Positions 1 through 7,315 of a DNA stretch of 27,108 nucleotides are shown one piece after another; within the stretch, counting starts at the first letter, position 1; each line of letters opens with the position of its first letter. The notes under the pieces are model-generated. The model was not told the DNA's origin, did no database searches, and saw only the letters and a list, made by a program, of their open reading frames with translations. The stretch lies in IMG/VR virus record IMGVR_UViG_3300025879_000084, positions 1 through 27,108 of that record; one strand, written 5' to 3'. Source of the stretch: a virus. The position numbers and the translations under genes were made by a program.

Positions 1-250
1 CTTCGGCTTTTTGGTCTATGTTTGACATTTCTGGGTCCTGGCCATAGTGGAATACTTCGGCTCTGGCTTCCAATTCTTTTATGAATACACTGTTTAATGG
101 TTTACTAGAGTTTTCTAGTACCACTATTTTGTTATTTGGGTTATTCGAGATTATACTATTCAGTGTACCTATCGTTTCTAGGAATCTTCTGGGTGTTTCT
201 TCGTTACCCACGTAGATTGCTGACGATACTATGAATAGATTTGGTTTCAT
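1..250 (-). CDS. Partial protein, possible phage glycosyltransferase (3' end outside window)
   Basis: The first 83 codons of a minus-strand gene are present and run off the left edge. It starts at ATG 250, two bases after the stop of the 625-aa gene, so the two are probably co-transcribed. The peptide begins MKPNLFIVSSAIYVG and continues with R-R-F-L-E-T-I and a hydrophobic strand (KIVVLEN). A strand followed by S-A-I-Y and a later I-V-V-L-E strand resembles the N-terminal Rossmann-like part of phage glycosyltransferase-type proteins I remember, but the catalytic part is missing. Coding is clear; the function is a weak inference. Confidence 0.6.
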   Translation of the reverse strand, partial: MKPNLFIVSSAIYVGNEETPRRFLETIGTLNSIISNNPNNKIVVLENSSKPLNSVFIKELEARAEVFHYGQDPEMSNIDQKAE

Positions 251-252
251 GT

Positions 253-2130
253 TTAGTTTAGTATTTTAAACCATTCCTTGACTCTTTGGATGTCCTCATT
301 TAGTTCGTTACTCTTAGTCACTTTTTCGTTATAGTCTCTAGCTATTTCCTTGTTAGTTTCTATACATTCTTCTGGTGACATTTCATCCAGCTCTTCTAAG
401 GTAAAGAATTTTTTACTTACGTGTTCTTTTTTATCCAGTTCTATATTCTCTACATCGAATTCATTTGTGTGGAAAACATTTAACTGTACATTATCCATTT
501 CGTATGTTTTTAGTTTTTTAAATGATTCTGGTTCGATTTCTACACCAGCTTCTTCTTTAACCTCTCTAACTAAAGCTTCTTCTGGGGTTTCACCTTTTTC
601 TATATGACCACCAAGCATTCCGTATTTACCAGCGTTTGTTGTTTCCTCTGGACTTCTTTTAAATAATAATACTTTATTATCTATCACTATGAATAATAAT
701 GCTATTCTTTTCTTTTCCATATCTTCTTCATTAATGTTTTCGGTAATAGATTCATTCTTTTTAGTCTTACCCCATTTTTTACCTTTACCAGGTGTTCCGC
801 ATGATCCTGGTGTTGGTCTACAGGATGGGTATTTAGATCTTTTCTCACCTTTTTCTCTACCACAGGCCTTACATTTCTTTTTACCGTTTACTGTTCTACA
901 TGTATTACAGTCTACCCAACCTTTGTTACCACCACCACCTCTTCTGGAGAACCATCCGTGTAGTCCGTCTTTTTTCTCTTTTGAATAATCAGTTTTTTTG
1001 GCTTCGTTTATATCTTCTGGTTCTAATACGAATGCGCCAGCCACTTTTTCACCAGAGCGTATCATTTTTGCTGCTCTAGAGTAACCGTCTAATAGTTCAC
1101 CATTATATACCACTAAATCGTTGTATAAATCATCGGCATTAACTTCCTCGTCTTCGTATCTTTCATCGCCTGAATCGTAATATTCTTTAAAATCTTTATC
1201 GTTTAATAATTCTTTAAGATTTATTTGTTTTAGAACCCATCCGTCGTTAGGTATAATGAACTCATCTATGAAGTGGTCTGGTATATCACTTTCTTCTGGT
1301 GTTATGTCTTTGATGTGTTGTGCTACCTCTTCACCTGTAAATGTATTGTACTCATTTATATGATTTTTAACCCAACCTTCTAGTTCATGGATATTTGGTG
1401 CGTAATCTTCACCTTCCACGCTTGTTATAGCTTCGTGTGCCTGGTATAGTAGTTCCTTTATATCCTCTGGTGCCTCATTTATGTCATCTTCTTTTAGATC
1501 TTTCCATATCTTACCGTTTCTACATCTTACAATAGCTCCAGACCTATATGCTGAGGGTTTATCATATTTTCTTCTAGCTATCCTAAGGCATCTATCAGCT
1601 TTTGGTTTCTTTTCTTCAGTTAACGTGATTATTTGTTTTAACCTATTAACATTTTCATTAAGTTTTGGTGTATTGTCGTTACCGCATTTATGACAAACAT
1701 ATAAGTCATCACCACCGTCTTTAATATCCCAGCTCCAATCACATTTATTACATTCTATTTTGTCACCCACAACCTTTTCGGTTATTGTTTCTTCTGTACC
1801 CATATTTTTAGGTTCTCTGTACATATCTTCTTTGTGTGTAAAGTCTCTATTTTGACCTTTATTTTCAACAAAACCAAAGTCTTTATAGAATTTCTTTAAC
1901 CTATTCACATTACCTCCGTAACTGGATGATGGTGTTAGTGTTATCTTCCATCCGTCACCATCAGCTATCTTTATTAGGTCATTCATAAAGTCGGAACCCA
2001 CACCTTGATTTCTCATTGATTGTGGTACTATAAACCCAGTCAGATAAACACTCTTATCCTTTTCTTTTGTGTATAGTTCAAATCTTATGTCTGGATACTT
2101 GCTATCTAGTACGTTAAACGGGTTATTCAT
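253..2130 (-). CDS. 625-aa modular protein: GNAT, zinc ribbon, basic module, ParB-like, Cys-rich module, Nudix hydrolase
   Basis: Modules in order: a GNAT acetyltransferase (1-105, acetyl-CoA loop R40-NQGVG and the FYKDFGF strand); a zinc ribbon (C127, C130, C146, C149); a leader-like stretch LNENVNRLKQIITLTEE (157-173); a basic module with ARRKYDKPSAYRSGA (about 174-211) known from many phage hypothetical proteins (DUF5872-like, name from memory); a ParB/sulfiredoxin-like part (LLDGYSRAAKM near 350); a Cys- and Lys-rich module (C408, C411, C420, C423, C437, C444); and a Nudix domain (about 470-605) with an intact box G508-x5-E514-x7-REVKEEAGV. It ends with LNEDIQRVKEW. The short linkers TLTE, DINEA, DINEA and SITENINEE sit between modules and match the [LI]-x-E pattern of T4 prohead protease. 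It is probably a virion-internal polyprotein carrying enzymes. Start ATG 2130 has a TATTTATA element 12 bases upstream. Confidence 0.88.
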   Translation of the reverse strand: MNNPFNVLDSKYPDIRFELYTKEKDKSVYLTGFIVPQSMRNQGVGSDFMNDLIKIADGDGWKITLTPSSSYGGNVNRLKKFYKDFGFVENKGQNRDFTHKEDMYREPKNMGTEETITEKVVGDKIECNKCDWSWDIKDGGDDLYVCHKCGNDNTPKLNENVNRLKQIITLTEEKKPKADRCLRIARRKYDKPSAYRSGAIVRCRNGKIWKDLKEDDINEAPEDIKELLYQAHEAITSVEGEDYAPNIHELEGWVKNHINEYNTFTGEEVAQHIKDITPEESDIPDHFIDEFIIPNDGWVLKQINLKELLNDKDFKEYYDSGDERYEDEEVNADDLYNDLVVYNGELLDGYSRAAKMIRSGEKVAGAFVLEPEDINEAKKTDYSKEKKDGLHGWFSRRGGGGNKGWVDCNTCRTVNGKKKCKACGREKGEKRSKYPSCRPTPGSCGTPGKGKKWGKTKKNESITENINEEDMEKKRIALLFIVIDNKVLLFKRSPEETTNAGKYGMLGGHIEKGETPEEALVREVKEEAGVEIEPESFKKLKTYEMDNVQLNVFHTNEFDVENIELDKKEHVSKKFFTLEELDEMSPEECIETNKEIARDYNEKVTKSNELNEDIQRVKEWFKILN

Positions 2131-2142
2131 TCAGTTTTTTAT

Positions 2143-2150
2143 TATAAATA
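2143..2150 (-). promoter_or_regulatory. TATTTATA late-type promoter element before the 625-aa gene
   Basis: The minus strand reads CTATTTATAATAA, ending 12 bases before ATG 2130. It is one half of a divergent promoter region with the element at 2193-2200. The sequence is seen; its role as a phage late promoter is inferred from recurrence. Confidence 0.4.
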
Positions 2151-2192
2151 GTGGTTTTATTTGGTTAAATTAAATATTGCTTTAATTATATA

Positions 2193-2200
2193 TATTTATA
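2193..2200 (+). promoter_or_regulatory. TATTTATA late-type promoter element before 2214 gene
   Basis: TATATTTATATTAA lies 13 bases before ATG 2214 in a very AT-rich divergent intergenic region. No Shine-Dalgarno sequence is visible between it and the start. Confidence 0.4.
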
Positions 2201-2213
2201 TTAAAATATAAGT

Positions 2214-2723
2214 ATGGTTAATGGTTTATTAAATGAAGAAATAGAAAATATTCGTAATATGATGGGTATTTCTACACCTAATACTAAAGATGAGATTGAT
2301 ACGGTGACTATGGATGTACCTTTATTTATACGTACCCTCGAGTACGCTAAGGAAGATGCTAAGACTGATATGGATTTACATGATTTGGCTGAAAAAGCGA
2401 TATCTGGATCAAAGAATGGTGTTTTAACCATGGATGATTATGATATGTTAGTGGGTAACTTGAAACAATTAGCTGAAGTTGAGTCTAAAACCAGTACTGA
2501 TTTAACCTTCGCCAACCTAGATAAAGGTGTGATAGTGAGTGTTAATTTAGGTGATGGTTATGAGGATAGATTGGTTGATTGGTTATCTAATAACCATGAA
2601 TCTATTTTTAGTGATTTAGATTACCATGAAGGTGGTAGCGTATCTGTTTCACCAGAGGAAATAGTGTTTTCGGGTGATAATGGTATCTTTATTTTAGATA
2701 GAATTAATATTGAAAGAATATAA
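2214..2723 (+). CDS. 169-aa leader-bearing protein, probable virion/internal protein
   Basis: The protein opens with the leader MVNGLLNEEIENIRNMMGIS, shared with three neighbours. After a short polar linker comes a helical module (about 33-80, VPLFIRTLEYAKEDAKTDMD then LH..AE, ending in a TMDDYD stretch) that I recall as common in uncharacterised phage proteins. The C-terminal 70 residues are beta-rich and acidic. No catalytic motif is visible. It is followed one base later by the next leader-bearing gene, so the two form an operon. The role is inferred: the leader suggests packaging into the capsid and removal by a prohead protease. It has no transmembrane segment. Confidence 0.85.
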   Translation: MVNGLLNEEIENIRNMMGISTPNTKDEIDTVTMDVPLFIRTLEYAKEDAKTDMDLHDLAEKAISGSKNGVLTMDDYDMLVGNLKQLAEVESKTSTDLTFANLDKGVIVSVNLGDGYEDRLVDWLSNNHESIFSDLDYHEGGSVSVSPEEIVFSGDNGIFILDRINIERI

Positions 2724-2724
2724 T

Positions 2725-3999
2725 ATGGTTAATAAGAATAGTTTAAACGAAGAGTTATATAGAATCCATGAGATGATGGGTTTAACAGAGAATCAATTAG
2801 ATATGTTCGCTGATACTGAGGATGACACATCTGATGATTCTAGTGAAGTTTCTGATGATGAACTTATTGGTAAAAAGGTGATGGTTTATTATAACCTACA
2901 CAAACACGTTTTTTCTGTAACTTATAAAGGACTGGTTAAGTCTTATTCTGATTACGTTAAACTTAAAGACGTTGAGTTCAGAGTTAGACAGGGTGGAAAG
3001 GATAAGGTTAGGGATGAAAAGAGAAAAAATGTTCACGCATTTGTTATTGGTACTTTAGTGGATTATAAGGAACATCCTTCTGACGACATACCACAATCAA
3101 CTGGTTCTAAGGTTATAACATATAACCCTTATAAATACGATTCTTTTGTATATAAAAATGACGAAACACCTGTTTATATGGCTAAAGAAGTTGAGATGAT
3201 AAACCAACCATCCGATAAAATATTCCAGATAAACGAGTTAGAGGCTAAAGCTATCTCTGAGGAGTATGTGATGGAGGATTCTAATTTAAGGGGTTATATA
3301 TCTAAACTTAAATCTAAACTTGGTATAATAAAGGATAACTTAAAGCAGGAAGGTGTTGAAACTTTAGAAGCTATAACTAAGTTAATTAAAGCCGCTTCTG
3401 GTACTCAAAGACTTAGTGATGAGGATTTAAAAGAGATAGGTACGCAACTTAAGGACCTTCTAAAATTATCTGGTTTAGCGGCAATATCTATTTTACCAGG
3501 AGGTTTAATAGCAGCTATATTAATAAAGTTCTTTAAAAAGGAATCCTGGATAACCCCATCTTCTTTTAAAGATAACCCTGTTTCTATTTCTGAAGCATCG
3601 GTTGTTGGTTATTCTGATGATAAGATAGACGAATTTATAGTTGACGCTACTAGAGTTAGGGATGAAGCTATAAGTTCTATAGGTAAATATAAAAATATAG
3701 TGCTTAACAGTACTCTAATGGATATATACGACAACAAAGGTACTTTTAATAATTACCATGATGATATGAGATACGAATACAGTAAAACGTATAAGAAATT
3801 TCAGTATTATTATGATGTGGTTGACGCTTTCGATTTCAGAAATCTTTCTGATAAACTTAAGATGTTAGAGAGTATCGTTGAGGAATTAGATGACTTACAA
3901 TTAACTTTAGATGAATTGTCTGAAGTACTTGAAGAATTTATATATAAAACTAATTCATTAGAAAAATTACACTCTTTTAAGGGTTTGTTTAAAAATTAA
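2725..3999 (+). CDS. 424-aa leader-bearing protein with LETM1-like module
   Basis: I choose ATG 2725 rather than the in-frame TTG at 2710, because the shared leader then starts the protein (MVNKNSLNEELYRIHEMMGL) and overlap with the upstream gene is avoided. Residues 47-112 are a compact module (YYNLHKHVFSV, KRKNVHAFVIGTL) widespread in phage hypotheticals, followed by ITYNPYKYDSFVY. Residues about 204-275 resemble a LETM1-type domain: helices, then LKLSGLAAISILPGGLIAAI, a hydrophobic stretch that could insert in or bind a membrane. ISEE (177-180) and ISEA (288-291) bracket this module and fit [LI]-x-E protease sites. The C-terminal 130 residues are predicted helical or coiled coil. It is probably a virion cargo protein; the LETM1-like call is from family memory. 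Confidence 0.83.
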   Translation: MVNKNSLNEELYRIHEMMGLTENQLDMFADTEDDTSDDSSEVSDDELIGKKVMVYYNLHKHVFSVTYKGLVKSYSDYVKLKDVEFRVRQGGKDKVRDEKRKNVHAFVIGTLVDYKEHPSDDIPQSTGSKVITYNPYKYDSFVYKNDETPVYMAKEVEMINQPSDKIFQINELEAKAISEEYVMEDSNLRGYISKLKSKLGIIKDNLKQEGVETLEAITKLIKAASGTQRLSDEDLKEIGTQLKDLLKLSGLAAISILPGGLIAAILIKFFKKESWITPSSFKDNPVSISEASVVGYSDDKIDEFIVDATRVRDEAISSIGKYKNIVLNSTLMDIYDNKGTFNNYHDDMRYEYSKTYKKFQYYYDVVDAFDFRNLSDKLKMLESIVEELDDLQLTLDELSEVLEEFIYKTNSLEKLHSFKGLFKN

Positions 4000-4006
4000 A
4001 TAGGTA

Positions 4007-4771
4007 ATGATAAACGATATTTCGGTTAATAGTGGTGGACCTATAGATGGTACAACACAAGTAAATAATATAGCCATATCTGACGGTGAACATGATTATA
4101 GTTCTGGTGATTGGTATGGTGGTGTAGATTACTCAGATGGTTACGTTATAGTTAGTGATACCACTTCTGCTAACCTACTTGGTAGAACTACTGGTGGTGA
4201 TACTGGTATGGTTATCCCAGATAAGCCGACTTTTTGGAAATCTTCGGATTTAACTGACGATTCTTTAATAGGGTTAATTAACAAATTACCAGGTTCAACT
4301 GGTGGTCATACAACGGTTAGCGGGGCTAAAGCATCTATTTCTGGTACCTATGTCATTTTGAATGATCAAAAACCTATTGTTAGTGGGTATTCTTTTGAAT
4401 TGGTTACATTACCTTACGAACCACCATCGGCTGGTAGAGTTATATTCCCAGTATTGTCTGGTGCTGGTACTGAAGGTACGTTGAACCCTAACAAATTCGA
4501 TTTAGATTCCGTATATTGGAATGTGGCGGATATTGAGGGTGTTAATACGGAATCTTATTTCAATACTATAGCCAACGCTAATTATAGAATAACTTTTACT
4601 CAGAACGGTGACTCTGCTGTCTACACAGCCACTGGTTTAGGTTTGGAAGAAGGGAGTGAGTTGAGTCGTTCTTTTTTCATGGGTCCTGCAAACTCCGTGG
4701 TTTTAGTGACAGCGTCAGATGCTAATTTTGTTGCTAATCAATTGGTTACTATTTCTTTTGAGTTAATTTAG
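4007..4771 (+). CDS. 254-aa beta-rich virion-type protein (unknown)
   Basis: The gene starts 7 bases after the 424-aa gene and is the last of this operon. The protein is rich in Gly, Thr, Ser and Asp with many short beta strands (GDWYGGVDYSDGYVIVSDTT, then TTGGDTGMVIPDKPTFWKS) and lacks the leader, charged helices or enzymatic motifs. Such composition is typical of tail, fibre or capsid-decoration proteins, and I recall similar WYGGVDY...YVIVSDTT segments in marine phage structural proteins. Its last 23 bases overlap tail-to-tail with the minus-strand gene ending at 4749, and no terminator hairpin separates them. The function is not known. Confidence 0.8.
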   Translation: MINDISVNSGGPIDGTTQVNNIAISDGEHDYSSGDWYGGVDYSDGYVIVSDTTSANLLGRTTGGDTGMVIPDKPTFWKSSDLTDDSLIGLINKLPGSTGGHTTVSGAKASISGTYVILNDQKPIVSGYSFELVTLPYEPPSAGRVIFPVLSGAGTEGTLNPNKFDLDSVYWNVADIEGVNTESYFNTIANANYRITFTQNGDSAVYTATGLGLEEGSELSRSFFMGPANSVVLVTASDANFVANQLVTISFELI

Positions 4772-5306
4772 ATTCTTTTCTAATTAACTCGCCTAATACC
4801 TCTATTTTACCAACTAATTCCTGGAATTCTATCTCGTCTATGGTTATTTCACCTTCTGACGATGACATTAACTTGGTTAATAGTTCGTCATACTCTTTAG
4901 TTGCCTCCTCTACGTTGAATTCTCCTTTTGCTGCTTTATCATAGTAAGGTAACTTAACGTCGAAGTGGTGGTATGTTAATATTGATGAACCACCCTTTTC
5001 TTTTGCGTTATCTGCTATTTTTTTGGCACCAGACATTCTATTCTCCGAAAACTCTTCTAAAGAATCTTCTTTATCATCAGCTTCACCTAATTCTATAGGG
5101 TTACCTTTACCATGATTTGTTCTAATACTATACGAACTATTATTATCTACCACTGGGTTACCTGGACCAGATCTAGCCACACCAGAATCCCATTTTTTCT
5201 TAGCGGCCCCTGTAGGGTTTTGTGATTGTGGTGTACCCATCTCTTCTGAGATACCCATCATATCTTTTATTTTAGAAATCTCTTCTGTTAGTAAATCTTT
5301 TTTCAT
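4749..5306 (-). CDS. 185-aa leader-bearing protein with HHF(D) module
   Basis: It begins MKKDLLTEEISKIKDMMGIS, the shared leader, with ISEE right after it. Residues 31-70 hold a basic Gly/Pro/Asn-rich stretch (KKKWDSG, SGPGNPV, GKGNPI), a pattern I recall in many uncharacterised phage proteins. Residues 91-145 are a module with SGAKKIADNAKEKGG and LTYHHFDVKLPYYDKA, similar to the DUF5661-type family (name from memory). The tail is helical. The gene follows the 425-aa leader gene after 9 bases, forming a two-gene operon. It is probably a processed internal virion protein; no enzyme motif is recognised. Confidence 0.83.
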   Translation of the reverse strand: MKKDLLTEEISKIKDMMGISEEMGTPQSQNPTGAAKKKWDSGVARSGPGNPVVDNNSSYSIRTNHGKGNPIELGEADDKEDSLEEFSENRMSGAKKIADNAKEKGGSSILTYHHFDVKLPYYDKAAKGEFNVEEATKEYDELLTKLMSSSEGEITIDEIEFQELVGKIEVLGELIRKESKLTQKK

Positions 5307-5315
5307 GAAGTTAAA

Positions 5316-6593
5316 TTAGTTGATGTAGTTCGTTAATTCATATTTACCAGAATCCATTCTATAAAGTGATATCTGTAACATTTTGTTTTTTACTGGTTTA
5401 CCATTTTTACTTAGTTCTACACTGTAACTTACAGTTTGCCCATATTTAATATGTTCTGGGTAGAAGCTAGCCATATTAGCCTCATAACCTCTATTAAGTG
5501 CGTATTCTTCTGCTGACTCTAATGCACCAGACTGAGTTTCAAAATAGGTTTCTTGTGCGTAAGCTCTACCTTCATAAGTTCTATTCTCATAAACCTTACC
5601 TTCTTTACCACTTCTCATAGCTAACCATGATTGTTCTTCTTCTTTAATTTCACTTTCTAGTGTATCCATGGCTTCCATAGCTAAATCCCATCCACCTATA
5701 GCTGACTCTTCATCCAATTCCGCCACACTACAATGTTCATAACAATCTGAACATATATCACCCATAAAAATTGGGGCACCACAACAATCAGATTCACCTT
5801 CTTCATAAGCATCTAATGGATCAAAGGATTCATTTTTCTCGAAAGTTTCTGGGTCTCTATCTTGTTTGTTAGCGGTAGCGTAGTATATCGCCTCACCTTT
5901 CTTTTTTCCGTACTCGTCTTTAAATTTCTTTTTTACCTCATCATTTTCAGATACATCATCTTCTTCCCATTCTGTATAGTATACATTATATTTGTTATAA
6001 CCTATCTCTAGAATTTCGTCATCAGTTAAATCTTTGATACTTTCTCTGTTATAAGTCATTAACCCTTTTATGTAATCAACAACATCCTTTTCGTATTTAA
6101 AATATTTGTCTCTATCTTCGTGAACCCAACCTGCGTCCATACCTTCACCAGTTAATGAGCATTGTCTTGGTGATTCAGTTTCTTTTGGGGTTAAGTAATC
6201 GTCGGATCCCATTCTAGCATCATGAAACATCCCTATCTCGTTTACTGGATCTTCCGTTTCCTCTTCATTAAATATACTAAGGTCATTTAATTTATCCATA
6301 GTACCCTCAAAACCAGGTACTTCTGGTGAATCAGAGTTACTTAAGTCAGTGAAGAAATCTTCAACATCCTTATGTGTTACAGGTAAATTATCCTCAAATT
6401 CTTTACTAAAAACACTAGCTTCATCATAATCCATGTTATGTGTATTCATTAGATGTACGATAACGTCCTCCAATGAAGACATGTCTTCACTAACAGTTTC
6501 TTCACCTACATTATCTTCTTTAATAGTATTCTCGTTAATACCCATCATTTGTCTCATTCTAACGATCTCTTCGTTAATTACTAGCTTTTTCAT
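5316..6593 (-). CDS. 425-aa leader-bearing acidic modular protein with zinc-binding Cys cluster
   Basis: The leader MKKLVINEEIVRMRQMMGIN (1-20) is followed by a long acidic linker. A module around 140-160 contains RQCSLTGEGMDAGWV. Residues 220-250 hold KKKGEAIYYATANKQDRDPE, a short motif recurrent in phage and environmental hypotheticals. Residues 269-288 form a Cys cluster (C270, C271, C281, C284, C288), probably a zinc finger. The C-terminal 90 residues look like a separate beta/alpha module. The start at ATG 6593 is supported by the leader and by a TATTTATA element 16 bases upstream. The pieces look like a mosaic joined by acidic linkers. I infer an internal capsid protein; the biochemical role is unknown. 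Confidence 0.83.
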   Translation of the reverse strand: MKKLVINEEIVRMRQMMGINENTIKEDNVGEETVSEDMSSLEDVIVHLMNTHNMDYDEASVFSKEFEDNLPVTHKDVEDFFTDLSNSDSPEVPGFEGTMDKLNDLSIFNEEETEDPVNEIGMFHDARMGSDDYLTPKETESPRQCSLTGEGMDAGWVHEDRDKYFKYEKDVVDYIKGLMTYNRESIKDLTDDEILEIGYNKYNVYYTEWEEDDVSENDEVKKKFKDEYGKKKGEAIYYATANKQDRDPETFEKNESFDPLDAYEEGESDCCGAPIFMGDICSDCYEHCSVAELDEESAIGGWDLAMEAMDTLESEIKEEEQSWLAMRSGKEGKVYENRTYEGRAYAQETYFETQSGALESAEEYALNRGYEANMASFYPEHIKYGQTVSYSVELSKNGKPVKNKMLQISLYRMDSGKYELTNYIN

Positions 6594-6609
6594 GTATAAT
6601 ATATTTTAA

Positions 6610-6617
6610 TATAAATA
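6610..6617 (-). promoter_or_regulatory. TATTTATA late-type promoter element for 6593 operon
   Basis: On the minus strand ATATATTTATATTAA ends 16 bases before ATG 6593. It is divergent to the elements at 6652-6669. Confidence 0.38.
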
Positions 6618-6651
6618 TATGATATTATATTAAAAGTTGGATACTCAAACC

Positions 6652-6669
6652 TATTTATAGGTATTTATA
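6652..6669 (+). promoter_or_regulatory. Tandem TATTTATA elements before the J-domain gene
   Basis: Two direct copies (6652-6659 and 6662-6669) lie 14 and 4 bases before ATG 6674. The upstream copy has the spacing seen at other genes with this element. Confidence 0.35.
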
Positions 6670-6673
6670 TAGT

Positions 6674-7249
6674 ATGGGATTAAAGGAATTAGAGGTTAAG
6701 AGTTTGCTTAGTAAAATAAGGTCTATGGAGGATGAGTTAAATATGGTAGACTCTGTTCACGAAGAGTTATTATCTACGTTTATGAAAGAAGCTGAGGAAC
6801 TGGCTAAGTCTAGAGGCCTTAAACCTAAAAAGGATGAGATTATAACTCCTTTAGAGGCTGAGGTGTCTACTGAGGAAGTTATTGATGATGATGTTGAGAT
6901 GAGTAAAGATATAAAGAAGCTTTATCGTAAAATCGTCACAAAAACCCATCCAGATAAATTAATTGGGGTTGAGGAGGATGTTAAACTTAAGTTAACTAAT
7001 TTATTTGAATTGGCTGTTGAGGCAGTCGAAAATAAAGATTTATTACAACTTATCTCTGTCGCTGATGAGCTTGGTATACCTAATATAACTATAGATGAGA
7101 CCCATATACCTATTATTAAGCACAAGGTCAACATATTAGATGATAGACTAAAGAAATCTAAGGATTCTACGGTTTATGTTTGGTATTCTTCAGACGAAGA
7201 AACTAAAAAAAATATTTTAGAAAAATACTTGACTTTTATGTATTTTTGA
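6674..7249 (+). CDS. 191-aa J-domain (DnaJ-like) protein
   Basis: Residues about 75-130 contain a J-domain core: basic helix II KDIKKLYRKIVTKT followed directly by the essential H92-P93-D94 tripeptide, then helix III with LTNLFELAVEAV. J domains stimulate the ATPase of Hsp70 (DnaK), so this may recruit the host chaperone to virion assembly or to phage proteins. The N-terminal 60 residues are helical and acidic; there is no Gly/Phe region, zinc centre or peptide-binding C-terminal domain as in full DnaJ. It lies upstream of the fibre gene in the same direction, but a separate promoter-like element intervenes. It may cooperate with the ClpC-like ATPase at 22679. Confidence 0.8.
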   Translation: MGLKELEVKSLLSKIRSMEDELNMVDSVHEELLSTFMKEAEELAKSRGLKPKKDEIITPLEAEVSTEEVIDDDVEMSKDIKKLYRKIVTKTHPDKLIGVEEDVKLKLTNLFELAVEAVENKDLLQLISVADELGIPNITIDETHIPIIKHKVNILDDRLKKSKDSTVYVWYSSDEETKKNILEKYLTFMYF

Positions 7250-7260
7250 TTATAGCCAGA

Positions 7261-7268
7261 TATTTATA
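7261..7268 (+). promoter_or_regulatory. TATTTATA element and A-rich leader of the fibre gene
   Basis: GATATTTATATGTAA is followed by 47 bases of strongly A-rich leader (runs of AAAAAA and ACCAAAAAA) before ATG 7316. Long A-rich leaders without Shine-Dalgarno sites are typical of highly expressed Bacteroidetes genes. Confidence 0.4.
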
Positions 7269-7315
7269 TGTAACAATAATAAAATAATAAACTTTAAAAA
7301 AACCAAAAAAAACAA

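Noticed and set aside
2710-2724. TTG start at 2710 for the 424-aa gene
   Set aside because: ATG 2725 places the shared leader at residue 1 as in the paralogous starts and removes the overlap with the previous gene.
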